From: Cricetomys ansorgei
Taxonomy: Eukaryota > Chordata > Mammalia > Rodentia > Nesomyidae
Assembly (NCBI GenBank): GCA_026225945.1
Contig: JAMJFZ010002307.1
Coordinates: 7,448,001 to 7,512,000 of the forward strand
Direction: 5' to 3'
Length of the DNA stretch: 64,000 nt
The translations under genes and the position numbers were made by a program. The notes beneath the pieces were generated by a model. The model was not told the DNA's origin. It did not search any database and worked only from the letters and a program-made list of their open reading frames with translations. Positions 35,601 to 49,400 of this stretch are shown in pieces; within the stretch, counting starts at the first letter, position 1; the number at the start of each line of letters is the position of its first letter.

Positions 35601-38600
35601 CAAAGCAGAGATAGATATTAAGTCCACTTTTTGATTGTACACTTCATTTTATCCATAGATCCACACTATGAAGCCATTTTAACATAAAACCTTAGGAATT
35701 CGATATATTTTATAGGCAAAATGTTAAGAAAGAAGTGAAATGCTCAGGTTGTGAACAGAATCCAGACTCAAAATATCAACGAACAGGGAGTAAATTCCCC
35801 TCTTTTCAAGACAGCCCCTAGGACTCTATCTCCTCTCCCACCTGCCCCAGAAAGCTGTTCATTCAGGCCATCGCAGGTCTTCCTTCTGAGGGATCCAAAT
35901 AGTTCGATCTCAGAATACGAGTGATCTGTTTTCTCCAGCAACACACAGGACCTGGAACCTCTCTGTCTTTTTCTTTCCTTAAAATACTAACTTCTGTTCC
36001 AGCATTGCTTTAGGCATGGATGCAGCGCGACCCAGTCTTTCAAACTCAACATATTGTCCCTTCTTTTAGTTTTCTTCAGCTGACCCGCAACCCCCAGTGC
36101 CATCAGATGACACGTGAACTTTGTTTTTCCTCTGTAGTGTTTTCTAACAACCTGAGTTTGATATATCTACAGTTTTGGTAATGTAGCATTATTTTTCTGA
36201 TATTTGAATATTTTTCCTCTTATCATTTAAATGAGTGAAAAATTTAAAAATGAATGTGCTCTCAGGACATAACTGAGAAAGACAACACGAACTGACGGAT
36301 GAGTGGAAAAATCATGACTCTTGTTTCCACTGAAGAATGCTCAGAAACCGAGTATGTTCAATTGTGACAAAGGCTGAAAGAATCTGTGCAAAATGCTGGC
36401 CATAAATCGCTAAACACGCAACTTCTGGAGCCATGATCCGATTCTGGAAAACTTAAACAATACTCTCTGAATATCGTCTCCTGTTAGCATGTCTTCTTTT
36501 CTTTTTTTCCTTTTCTTTTTTTCCTTTGAGGTTTCAGCTTCCACACTAAAGTAAGAAAGTGGTTTCTGAGGAATTGATGAGTAATTAAAGGCAAAGTCCC
36601 CTTTTCACATGGTGTTCAGGCTTCAGTGTGGGGATAATTACCTGCACTCTTGGTAACTCCAGCCCTACAATTGAGGATTTAAAAAACTTTTGTTAAAACT
36701 GTAACCCCAAATCCATAGATCTCAACAAACTTCTCTGCAGTTAGAATAGCTGTTCTGAAGCTGTTGAATTTTACGTGTTCATTATGAAATATGTTTTACT
36801 GCATTTATCCACCACTAAAGAGCATGAAAAATCAGCAACAGAGTTCAAATAGAAAAAAAAAAACTAGCTTTGTATCCTCCCTCATGATTCAAGTGTCCAA
36901 AGGAGAACAGGAAAGGGTAAATAGAATTTGATGAGGAAGGACTGAAGGCAGGTAATGGACATTTGAGTCACGAAAGATGATTTAAGATTTTGACTTTTCA
37001 GTTGTGAAGTACGTCCCCAAAATGTGTCCCTTTAGCAAGCACCCTTCACAGTGCCTTTGGCACGTGGGCACAGAATACATTTTTGTAAACTCCGTATTAG
37101 AGAGTAATGTAAGGGTCATCATGAGACAGAAGAATCAGATTAGGCCGGTGGAAGGAGACTAAGGTCTCCTTTGGGAGGAGAGAACTTTGCTTCAGAACAT
37201 GTTTCAGTATTGTTTGTAACACAGCAGACACTTAAATAAAGATATTCATGCACTTTTGAGAAAAGTGAGGATATTTGAGAAAAGTACCAGAAGGCTTCGA
37301 ATTCAGAGTGAATGACCCTCTCTATTAGAGCTGAGTTTGCCCTATCTGTGATTTGATCTGACGGAGTGGAAATACTAAGTCATTGATACCTGCACAGGTT
37401 ACAACTGAAGAGGCTTTTTGAGTTTAAACACAAGCCATGTTAGACGTCAGACAGGCTGATGGGTATTTTTACATACCCCGGATCCCACTGGATGCTTTTA
37501 ATGGTGGACCAGAGGACTGCATCTACTTCCAGCAGCTGTAATGATTTAGCTTCAGTAATATGACACATTTCAGTGTGCATATATGCACTTTCCAACCTAT
37601 TTCAAATGTATCAAATAGTGGCAATTTGTGGGATATTAAAAGGATCATCTATAGTAAGTCCCCATTAAAATGGGCTGCTTCTCTGGCGAATTATGATCAG
37701 TCCCGTAATACCACTGGTTTCTAATAGCATGAGCAACGTTCTCAAACACACTGAGGTCCCTGTCATATCTTACTACTGTTGGCAAATTCCCAGACTCAGT
37801 CCCACTTTCTCTTTATTGTATATAAGCCGGGGTACTTCTCAAGTTTGCATTGATGAATTACCTGCAAATCTGTCTCATTTCCAACTGTTTCTACAGGCAC
37901 TAAAATTCAAAATACTAGTGAAAAATAAGAAAGTAGGGACCTTATTGGAAACCCGTGAAAGGAAGGGGAGTGACAAAAAGGGCAAGGTGCTAGAGTGGGG
38001 AGAAGAGGAATATGAGATTGATTCGGATGAAGCACTGAAGGAGCCAGAAACAAGAGACATCTTTTTGTTACGGATCAAGGAGGAAAAGGCGTCAGACCTC
38101 TTGAAGCTGACTGGAGGAGCAGTTGCCAGGAAAAGGGTGAGACTCTTATGAGCGATCAAAGTTTTCTAATATTCTTGGTATAGACTTGAAATAATTTTAT
38201 ATAAGGGAGACAGCTTCCTCTTAATGAAAACTAGAGTCTAACTAAAATCTTACTTGGAAAGAAGTTGACAGTGGATAAGAACACTTGAAATCTTTCTCTC
38301 TTTCTAGGGATCTATCTCTGGGGTAGGTAGCCTTTTCTAAAACACTTTCACTGGAGTAGGCAGTCTTTACAAGCTCTTGGATAGCACTGTACAGAGTAGA
38401 AAGGATACAGAGGTAAAGAACACACTTTTGAGAAGGAGGCATTTTGTTTGATGGGTTGTGTGTGTTGATTTATAGTTTTCATTTTATCAAGTCCTGCCTT
38501 ATTATTTAAATTAATGGAATTGTTTTATTTTGGTTTTGATCTTTTTAAATTTTATTTTTTTTTGTAATTTCATACATAAACACAATGTGTTAGATCATAT

Positions 38601-39519
38601 CCACTCCATGTATCTCTCCCTCTCTTTTGTTTTGTTTTGCTTTTTGAGACAGGGTTTCTCTCTTGTAACTCTGGCTGTTCTGGAACTCACTCTGTGGACC
38701 ACAGTGGTCTAGAACTCAGAGATCCATCTGTCTCTGCCTCCCAAGTGCTCGGATTAAAGGTGTGAGCCACCGCTGCTCAGCTTCCATGTATCTCTTATAG
38801 CTCTTTTCATTGCCCCCACTTAGTGAATTCTTCCTCCTCCCACTTTTCCTTCCTTCCCCTTCCTCCTCCTTCCCATCCACTCCTCCTCCCCCTTCCTTCC
38901 TTTTTCCTTCCTTCCTTCCTTCCTTCCTTCCTTCCTTCTTTCCTTCCTTCCTTCCTTCATTCCTTCATTCTTTCCTTCATTCTTTCCTTCATTCCTTCCT
39001 TCATTCCTTCCTTCTTCCCCCTCTCCTCCTCCTCCTCTTAGTGTAACTAGTGCTGCCTGTATGCTCATCTGTATGCTCATGGGTGTAGGGTGACCTATCA
39101 TGGGCCATACTACTGAAGAAAACTGGCTTTTCTTCCTTTTGTAGCCCTCAACTGCTAATAGATCCTCATGAGCCCATTCCCACTCCTTGGTAGGGTGTTG
39201 GCCGGCTTGAGCTTGTGTGGTAGCAGGCAACCACACTTCTGTGAGTTCATGAGTGCAGTGGCTATGTCCTGCCAAGAAAACGCTATTTCTCAGCAATCTT
39301 CCCAGACCTCTGGCTCCTATAATCTTTCTGCTTCCTCTTCCTCAATATTCCCTGAGCCTTACAAGAGTAGATTTCATTTTGCTTTGATCTTTACTATTTC
39401 TTGACATCTACTATCTTTGAGCTGGAGATCATTATACTAAGTGAGACTAGCCACACGCAAAAAGGCAAACATCAAACATTCTGACATGGGAAACAATATT
39501 TAAACTTATGCATATTTAT

Positions 39520-39563
<44 letters not shown>

Positions 39564-40126
39564 CACAAAAGTAGAAGGAGGACTGTGAGAGGTGATGAAG
39601 AAATATAAATCACTGTGATGGGACTAAGAGAAGACAGTGGGACACATGCGGCATGAAAACTGAGGAGGGTGGGGACTTCCGGGAAGCAGCCAATGGGGTC
39701 ACAGGAGAGGATGGCACGGGAGATGGATGAATCAAGGACAGTATAATGACATATAAGTGTGAGGTGTCCTAAAGAAGCCTATCATTTGTGTACTAGCTTA
39801 AAATATTAACATGGAGCATGAGTGAGGGATATTTTTCTCAAACCTGGGAAGTGGCTTAGGGGAATGTAATGGAAGAGCAAATGTCTACTACACAATATAC
39901 ATTATGCCAAAGTGTTAGAACAGACTGGAATACAGTCACGATTAAAAATTTAAATTTGTAAAATTTATGAGAATAAATTTCTTGTCTCTGGGGGGGGGCA
40001 AGAAAATAGTAAAAATTACTATCCTCAAGTCTTAATGTATTAGTTAGATTTTAAATTCAGTCTAGCTTATATGATTCTCTCTCTCTCTCTGTCTCTCTCT
40101 TTCTCTCTCGCTCTCTCTCTGTCTCT

Positions 40127-40209
<83 letters not shown>

Positions 40210-43200
40210 TATATGATTATAGCCATAAAAATAATCACATTGACTTAGTCCAAAGGGTTTTCTGGGAGATAAGCTTAAGAAAAAAACTGAAATGATCTGT
40301 TTAAAAGCATATTTTTGTTATTAGAAAAGGAAATTTTCAAATGATTAGTGTAAAAATGTGAAATTACTGCATTTTATTTTTAGACCAGGAATATAAAAAT
40401 AGCTCTGGCCTTGTCTGATCTTGTCATTTATACTAAAGCTGAGAAGTTCCGAAGCTTACAATATTCAAGACTCCATCAGCAATTTAATGAGAATAATTCT
40501 ATCGGGGAGTCTCAAGCTCGAAAACTTTCAAAATTGAGAGGTAAATGCTTACAACTCCAAAGGATGGAGTATTTAAATTCATTCTATTCATTGCTAAGGG
40601 GTTAACATGGGTCGGGGGTATTTATGAATGCATTTTCTTATAAAATTTAGATTCATGTAATATAATTTAGAAAGGTTATATTGTTGAATTACATTAAGTT
40701 TTAAATCATAAAGTATTGCTATTAGTTGCCTTAACTTTTTTTAGACAAGGTATCATTGTGTAGTCATGGCTGGCCTGGAACACACTGTGTAGACCAGACT
40801 GGTCTTGAATTCACAGAGACCTACCTGCTTCTGCCTACCTAGTGCTGAGATTAAAGGTATTTGCCATCATTCTGCTTTAATTGCCTTCTTTTAGTCATGG
40901 TGTTTTGATTGAGAGTGTGAAGTACGGAATCTTCTGTGGACAAAACTGTGGTGGGCACGTTATAATACAGAAGAATGTTGAGGGACAGGGCCCAGAGGCA
41001 GGCTGAGCTCACTGTGAAACACTTGAATTTTCCTGGAAGCAAGTGTAAGCAGAAGCAGATTGCAATCACAGAGTGGCAGGAGCCACTGAGTGCTTGGGAA
41101 AGGTGCCTTTCACAGTGGCCAGAGGGCCAGATAAAGAAAAGAATAGGAAGCAGTTCTCTTGAATGGGATGGAATGAATAAAACATAGTAGAATGGAAGAC
41201 TATATTGCAGGCAATGAAAAGTAGTATTGTGAAACCATTAGAGGGTCGGGGAAGGGAGAGATAGAGACTGATGTGTGTATGTGCATGTACTCGTGATCAT
41301 CCAGATGAAGATATCAGGGTCCTACCCTGTCACACTCTGCCTTTTTCCCTTGAGGCAGGGTCTCTCACTGAAGCTGGAGCTAGGCTGGTAGCCAGCAAGC
41401 CTCACTGATTAACCCCTGCCCCTGCCACACCACAGTGCTGGGGTTACAGGTACATGTATCCATGCTAGGTTTTTATGTAGGCAATGGGGATTTAAACTCA
41501 GGTCTGCAAGTTTGTTCAGTGAGAACTCTTGCCTGCTGAGCCATCTCCGCAGCTTGTTTTACTGTACAATATGTCAAGATAGTTTGGATGGCACTAGCTG
41601 GTGTCTGACACTACAAACTGTCGGGTAGCTTCTTAGATTCGTGAGAACAGAAGCACTGGGCACAGTGGGAGTAGTCACAATTCTCTACTCTTAGTATATT
41701 AAGCACAGACAATTTTAAAAAGTGATTAGGAGCGCTAAGTCCAGACATAGTGCATAGCATCAGTATGTCTTGAAGCAGTAGAACATCTTTCTTGTACTAA
41801 AAGTCAGTAATAGTAAATAATTAATGATAGCAACAAAGGGTTAACTGCGCAGATACATAGTATTACTACAGTCATCATCATAAACATCACAAAAATAAAA
41901 TGTGGAAGTGCTGTCAAAATGAAATGATTCTCACGTTTATTCTAGTAAGTTAAAAACACGGCAGCCAGTAAAAGTGATAAATACTATAAACTCATCTGAA
42001 AAATTAGCATATAGATAGAAAAGAATGGGAAGGTAAACGTCATCCAGTTATTGACAATTCTTAATTGAGAGATGAGATTATATGTGGTTTTATTTTGAAG
42101 CTTTATTTTTTATTTTATTTTATTTCCACATGTTTCTAGAAAGACAGGAAGTGCATTTTGCAATGAATTGTGTGTAATTTCTGGTGGTAAATTTCAGAAG
42201 CGACACAGTAAAATGTTGTGGGGCTGTGTTAGCTACTTTTCTCATTGCTGAGATCAAATGCTCAACGAGCAGCAACTTCAGCAAAGAAGCCATGGTGGCT
42301 CATAGTTTGAGGAGACATAGTCCATCCTGGTCAGGATAGCATGGTGGCCAAAGCTCACAGTGATAGGAGCATTAGGCAGTTGCTTGCTCACATCTTTTTA
42401 GATGTGGAAGCAAAAAAGATGGATATTTGTGATTAATTGACTTTCTTTATTTCCCCTTTTTATTACTAATGCAAGAACCTAGTCCATGTGATGGCACCAC
42501 CCACACTGAGGGTGTCTTTCTCAGTTAATCCTCTGTGGAAATACCCTCATGGACACACATGTAATGTGTCACCAATGCCCTGGGTGTTTCTTAACCCAAT
42601 CAGGTTGGCAATCAGAATTTACCATCACAGAGACCATAGTGACCATTCATGCAGCACTATACAGATGGTAAGCCCTGGGTGCTTATGGTTAGAATAAGAG
42701 ATGCTTCCTTCAGAGTAGAGACAGGAACATGATTTCAAAACAACATTTGGCTTTTAAATTAGCAGTGCTTCTTAAGGAGTTCTGTTTAGGACAAGGAGGA
42801 AAGTGTCCTGTCCCAATAGAAAATACCATGGGCTAGATACAGCAATCACTTCTCTCAAAATTAGTTATTGTGCTGTCAGGAATGGTTGTGGCAAAGGGAT
42901 CTGTCCAGTGAAAGAAGAAACATCTTGGTAAAAGAAACATGACTGACATCTGTTTTAAAAAATCTAAAGGGTTGTCAGTCAGGTAGTGAGGGTTGCAAAT
43001 TAGTTTTCAATCCCAAATCACTTAGAATTCAGACAAGCAGAAACACACAGAGAACACACAGATTACATATACATTCATGCATTTGTATATGTTACAAGCC
43101 AAGAGATATTAGAAATAAAAGTATTGGGAAGTTGTGAGATTATCAGTGGAGGGTAGAAAGCAGAGATTGGATGAACTTGGACAGAAGAGACTGGGCTGAA

Positions 43201-45684
43201 GTGCTTGGAGCAAGCCAGAAAACTCCAGGATCCCTCTAAACTCTATAAACCTGTGAAATGGTCACTAAGTTAACTAGAGACATATAGCTTCATGTGACTT
43301 ACAGGTGAGTTCATCTTAATGTGAAATGGAGGTAAAAAAACCAAATTGGTAAATATGTTACTTTAAAAAAATTTTATTTTTGAATTGTTTGTATTCTTAA
43401 ATGAATGTAGAGTTAATTTTGATGAGTGAAAAGTGAAATAGTTTATCAAGTGAATGAGTGCATATAAGTTGTACCATGAAGTTATCAATATTATGAATTA
43501 TTCTATAAGCATAAATCTATGGTATTTTTTTTAATTTTGTGATTGATAAATGTTTCTGCCAAGGTCATACACAGAATTATTTCACAGATATGAGTAATAT
43601 ACAAAAATAGCTTATTCCACAGATTAAACAAATGCTTCACAAAATTTTATGATTCTTGTTTTAGTCCACGAGTTTATTTTCCACACGAGGACATTCATCA
43701 CCAGAATATACCCCAAAGTGACGAGAACAGACTCTTCTAACTTTAACCCGCAGGAGTTTTGGAATGTAGGCTGTCAGATGGGTATGTTATGTTGCATAAT
43801 GAACTATCTGCAAATGTAAGTAGAAATGAATTCATTGTGTGAATGAATTGGCCCTGGAAGTTTTGGAATTAGGTACTCATGGTAAATCACTGGTTTCTAG
43901 AGCTAGTTTTCCCCAAATGTCTGGAGAGGGCAGATATAGGTGAGGGTTGGGAGGTATAGACTGATTCACAAGGACTTGATATTCGTACATGTGTTTTGGA
44001 GCAAGAGAGAGACCAGACTGATAGGCTGGAGAGGGGGGAGGGCTTGTGTGAACTGAAGATCAAGTTCCTTGCTAAAGTTAGACTCAAACCCTCTTCAAGC
44101 CACGAGTCTGCCATCATTTTGACTTTGCATGAGCTTTGACAGTGACAGCCTCAGAAGGAGAACAGGGTCACAGAGCTGGTTACTTCTCCTTGCCAGATTC
44201 TCCTTGTTCCTATCTGAAGATCAGGTATGGTGCCATCACGAGACACTCAGTTGCAGGGGGCCATCCTTTGTCTTCTGGTCTGTGGGAGAGGTTTACATGT
44301 AGACCTGAGGAGATGGGCAGTGGGGTCCGGAGGGATGGGTAGGGCTTGAGGAAGGACTATATACTGGGGCTACTTTCTAGGATATATAAATATATATTTC
44401 AGTGTATATATATTGAAATGGGCATATGGTATGGATTATAGGAAATCAGCGCATGTGTCATAATATCCAATAAATATAAAAATTAAGAAAATGAGGCTGG
44501 AGCTCTAACTCGGAGGTAGAGTATTTGCTTAACCTGTGTGGGGCCTCACAGTCAATCATCAGTGCTGGTATATGCAATTCAGGAAGTGAAGGCACCAAAC
44601 TATATCACAAATGTCCAGGTCTAAGAGGTGATTGTGTCCCTTGAGAGGGTAAAATATATACCCATGGGGCATGTCTATAATCTCAGCACTAGGGAAAGGG
44701 AGGCAAAGGCATCAGGAGTTCAAGGTCTTTTTCTCTTACATAGTAAGTTTGAGGTCAGCCTGGGCTACAGGATACCCTGTCTAAAAACTAACCCACCAAC
44801 TAACAGCTATGTAATAATTTAATTTACAAATTAAATGTTACAGCACAGAGACACACATTAACATAGGCATGACAGGAGTAAAATATTAAAAAAAAACATG
44901 AATTATTAGGTTCTTAGAATACATGAAGATACTCAGTGTGTGGTGATTTTGACACACACACACCACTGAACTGAGTCACTTTGACATTCCCTGTTCCCTA
45001 ACAATATCCACATACTTCTTTCTCACAGTGGCCTTGAATTTCCAAACCCCTGGACTGCCTATGGATTTGCAAACTGGGAAATTTATGGATAATGGAGGCT
45101 CTGGATATCTGTTGAAGCCAGACTTTCTAAGAGATACGACCCTGAGCTTTAACCCAAGTGAAGCAACAGGAGACAGCCACCCAGTTACCCTCACAATACG
45201 AGTAAGATTAATGATTTGTTCTTCCATTTTCTCATTTTTAAGTAAACTAGATAGTGGACATTAATATTTCAACTCAACTGATCTGCTCTAATGCCTTTTA
45301 GATTCCTGCTAATCATTCTAGACACAATTAATGGCTGCCGTTTTAGCATCTTTTTCAGTGTCTGAAAAATGTCTTTCTGTGCATTTTCACATGAATGATT
45401 TTCTGCCAGTGAATAGAAATATTGCGGCTAAAACCTTTTCCTCCGAGAGATCTATTTATATTACTCCATTGTATTTCACCACTCAGCACTGTGATGGAGT
45501 GGCTTGAGTTCAGCCCACTGATGACCTTGTGAGCATGCCATTGTTTGTTCCTCAACGTTAGAGAATTTCACCAGCAAATTCTAGGAGCAATTTCCTTTTC
45601 ATTAGTACTTTTGTAGTACAGTGTTCTTCTCCCCCCATCCTCCGCCCTCCATTTCTCTGAACTCTGTTGCAAATAAAGGAAGGC

Positions 45685-45750
<66 letters not shown>

Positions 45751-46412
45751 ATATGTATATATTTATTTATTTTTGCCTGTGTCCATGTTTGTAGCGGGCA
45801 CTTGGAAGAACTCTAGTCATTTTGGTTTCTTTAAAAATGCAAAATGGCATTTGGACTATGTTTTTGTTCTCATCCCACGTGTGGTGGATGATAATGAGTT
45901 TAATTTGGATTGTTTGTTGCTGGTGGCCATAATTTCTTAGAGTATATAAGGGTCAAAGCTGAAGCCCCGAGAGTCGGGGTTAGTTGGTTGATGGTGGGTT
46001 GGTTTGTTGGTTATTGCTTAGAAGAACATCAGTTGGAGAAACTGGGTTTGAGGATATTGAGCTGAGACTAGCAATCTCAGCTCAATATCAACTTCTTCTC
46101 TCTAAGCTTCAGACATCCAAAAGGGGCTGTGAATATTTCTTCCTTTCTCTCTTTCTCTCTATCAGGGACTGCCTACAAGGGCAGTGAAGATTTCTTTCTC
46201 TCTATCGTCCTTTCTCTTTCCTAAATTAAGGTTAAAAGCATGGTAGCTAACTGATATACATCTTCTGTGTCTTTAATGTGTTATGTGCTTAGAATATTCT
46301 CATTTTTTTCCCTGCAGTTTGGGAGAGCTTTTAACATTCCTTCCCTACATTGATGATTCAAAATCTATATTTAATTTTTAAGTTTATTTGCGTGCACATC
46401 TGTATCTGTATA

Positions 46413-46455
<43 letters not shown>

Positions 46456-49400
46456 GTGTATATGCATGTATGAGTGCAGGTAACCCATGGAGTCCAGAAG
46501 AGGGCATCAGATGCCTCTGGAGTTGAAGGTAGAGGTGGGTTGTGACCTGCCCATCACAGGTGCTAGAAATTGAACTCTGATCCTAGGTGATAGCAATATG
46601 TACTCTTAACCACTTATTCATCATTTCAGACTCCTGTATTTGGTTTTATTTTTATTTTAACATACATATGCATTTTCTCCTGCTCTTTTAGTCTCCGGTT
46701 GCCAATAACCTCATGTTGCTTCCTCTTTATTTCTATTTGCATCCTGCCCCTCCCACTTCTCCTGCCTCATTATTTTGTCTTTTGCTTTATTGCTTCCTGT
46801 ACAATTTTACTGAGAGCGAAAGCAGCTGCCTCAGTCAGTACAGACTTTTGTTCATTCTCCATGACCTAAATACAATGTTTGTTTGCTTTTTAAAATGTCA
46901 CTGAAACTTTTACAAAGATCTGGCTGCATTTTTATCTTTGCTGATTACAAGCCACTTCTGCCTCTAGGATGGACCTGCACCTATGTACACTGCAACTGGA
47001 GGATTTGTTTGTTAATGGATTGGATAGGTGTGGCCTTTTTGTAGTGTCTCCTGTTTAACTAGTTGCTCCTACAATAGGCACCATCTCATATGCTCTTCTG
47101 GAATTTGGGTCAGTGCTGATTTTGCTGTTTCCAGCCACTCGTCCCATGCTGCTACTTAGCAGAAGCCTAGGACCTGCCAGCTCCGGAGTGGCCCCTTGGC
47201 TGTAGAGCCTGTAACCATGGAGTCACCAGAACATGCTTCACGTACAATTTCTGTCTCATTTCTACCCACCATTGTCATGACACTACAGGGCTTGGGAGCC
47301 CACTCTAACCTGCTTCAGGCCCTAGCCACCCTAATCTCAATGAAGAACAGGAGATTTTATGAGCTGCTTGCCAGAAATAAATTTGAAAAGGGAATAGAGG
47401 AGAGATGGACGGGGAGGAAATGCTTCAGGCCTGGTAGAAACAGTGCTGATGGGGTACACAGATGGCTTTGCCCCTGCTGTTAAAGATGCTATGGGACTCT
47501 AATCCAGTCAAAGTAGATAGCTAGAAATCACCTCCAGTAGGTGCAGCAAATATTGATTAGCTGACACTTTTTCTGGCATCTGGAGATGTATTATTGAACA
47601 CTGATCTTGGTTTACAAGGGGATTGTCACGTTGGTCTCCTTTCTGCATCTTTTAAATAGTTGATTCAGTGGGAAGAGGTGGATTAGCCACTCTTTTCATA
47701 ACATACTTAAGTCTGTTCTGTTCCACTGGCCCTGGATTCTTTATCTACCTGCCATGGGAATCTGTTTCACTTTCACTGAAAGATTCCTCTTTCTGTAGCT
47801 ACTCCTAAAATTTTATAGTGCACAAGGCTTTTACCTAACCCTTGCTTCAACACTAATGATTCTTCTTGCATTCTCTTATGCAAAGGTTCATGATTTTAAC
47901 CATCAGTGAGGCTCAAATCTTTCACTTGACCTCATTTTTCAGAACCTAAAGTATGTTTTAAATTGCCCACCAAGCCCCTACACCTATTTAAACACTGTCT
48001 TGTCAACTTAAAAATTTAAAACATCCCTTCCTTGTCAATCTGCCTTTAAATACTTTATTGACATGTCAATGGATGGCAACTTTCGTCTGAGCAGCTCAGA
48101 CCAGGAAACAGGGTGGGATTGTTACACATCCTCTTCACTTCTCACATGGCCCATCTTTAAATTCTACCCAGTAGGCTCCACATGTTCATTATCCATTCCC
48201 TTGGTCTAACCACCTTTGCTGGAATTATTTATCATCAGGTCTCCTCTTTTGGGTTCTTAAACATGTCTAATCAACCCACGTGATGGTTAGTTTTAATTGT
48301 CAACCTGATCCAGTCTGGAATCATCTGGGAAGAAAGTCTCAGTGAGAGAGATGGCTTGGATTTGGTTGCTCTGTGGGCATGTCCATGGGAGAGGCTCTTT
48401 TACAAAATTATTTTACTGTTTTATGTGTATGAGTGTTTTGCTGGGGCATATGTCTATGCAGCTTGTGCATGCGTGGTGCCCATGGAGGTCAGAAGAAAAT
48501 GTTGGATCCTTTGGAGCTGGAGTGACAGAAGGTTGTAAGCTGCCAAGTGTGTACTGCGAATCACTCTGTTTCTTTGAAAGAGCAGCAAGTGCTTTTAACC
48601 TCTGATCCAAATAAGAGATTTTCTTATTGGGTTAAATGGTCTGGGAAGACCCAGCCTGAAAGTGGATGGCACCAGACCCTAGGTTTGGGTCCTGGGCTGT
48701 ATAAAAGAAGAAGGTAAGCTGAGCAGCTAGCTTGCATGCATTGGTTCTGTTTGACTGTGGATATGACTTGTTGCTTCAAGTGTCTGCCTTGACTTCCCCC
48801 CAATGATGGACTGTAATCTGAACAACCATTTCTCCTTTAAAGTTACTTTTGTAATTATATTTTAGCATAATAACAGAAACTAAACTAAAACAGCCTGTTG
48901 AACAGAGAGGTTTTGCTATAATGATGACCTTATTAGTACTTAACATTCATTTCTCCCTACCAATTACTTTCCTAGTTAAGGCCTACCTTACTTCTCTGTA
49001 CCAGTGTCTCACCACATCTGCCCTTAACTTATAGTATAACTGTGACCAGGTGCTACTTCCTTGAACTGCATTCTTTTCCTCCTATTGTTCACTTTCCTGT
49101 TGAATTCTCTCCCTCTGTCTCTCTCTGTTTTTCTGTCTCTGTCTGTCTCTCCCCCCCGCCCCCCGCCTCTCTCTCTCAGCAAGGTCCTACTGTGTAACCA
49201 TAGCTGGCTTGGAACTTGCTATCTAGTCCAGAAGACTGGCCTTGAACTCACAGAGATTGGCCTGTTTCTGCTTCCTGAATACTGGGATTAAATTTAGATG
49301 ACAGGACCTGACTTTAAAATCATCATTTTTTGGAAGCACCTTTTTCTTGGTTGTGCTCCTCTTTTTCTTTCTGTTCTCTTCTTTCTTCCTTCCTTCCTTC

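Larger units (their letters stand above)
35024..37896 (+). other. Plcz1: Plcz1 intron 6
   Basis: GTAATG...CTACAG, 2.9 kb. It holds a dispersed repeat at 35250-35590 and otherwise about 2.1 kb without named features. The last 204 nt (37693-37896) are open in the frame of exon 7 from an ATG, and a TATATAAG box lies at 37819-37826. Confidence 0.88.
38137..40383 (+). other. Plcz1: Plcz1 intron 7
   Basis: GTGAGA...TTTTAG, 2.2 kb. It is almost all repeats: an antisense B1 (38633-38782), a CCTT array (38840-39025), sequence like a decayed L1 3' end (39030-39960) with a TA tract, and a TC/TA compound microsatellite (40073-40213). Confidence 0.9.
40541..43664 (+). other. Plcz1: Plcz1 intron 8
   Basis: GTAAAT...TTTTAG, 3.1 kb. 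It holds an antisense B1 (40737-40880), an antisense B4-type SINE (41340-41560) and a dispersed repeat start near 42225. Nothing can be named in 40885-41330, 41565-42220 and 42700-43660. Confidence 0.9.
43782..45028 (+). other. Plcz1: Plcz1 intron 9
   Basis: GTATGT...TCACAG, 1.2 kb. It holds an ID-like fragment (44487-44600) and a sense B1 (44640-44800). The part 43790-44480 shows nothing I can name. Confidence 0.9.

Noticed and set aside
38810..39296. Frames up to 158 codons around the CCTT array of intron 7
   Set aside because: Low-complexity translation of a tetranucleotide repeat, lying inside an intron full of repeats.
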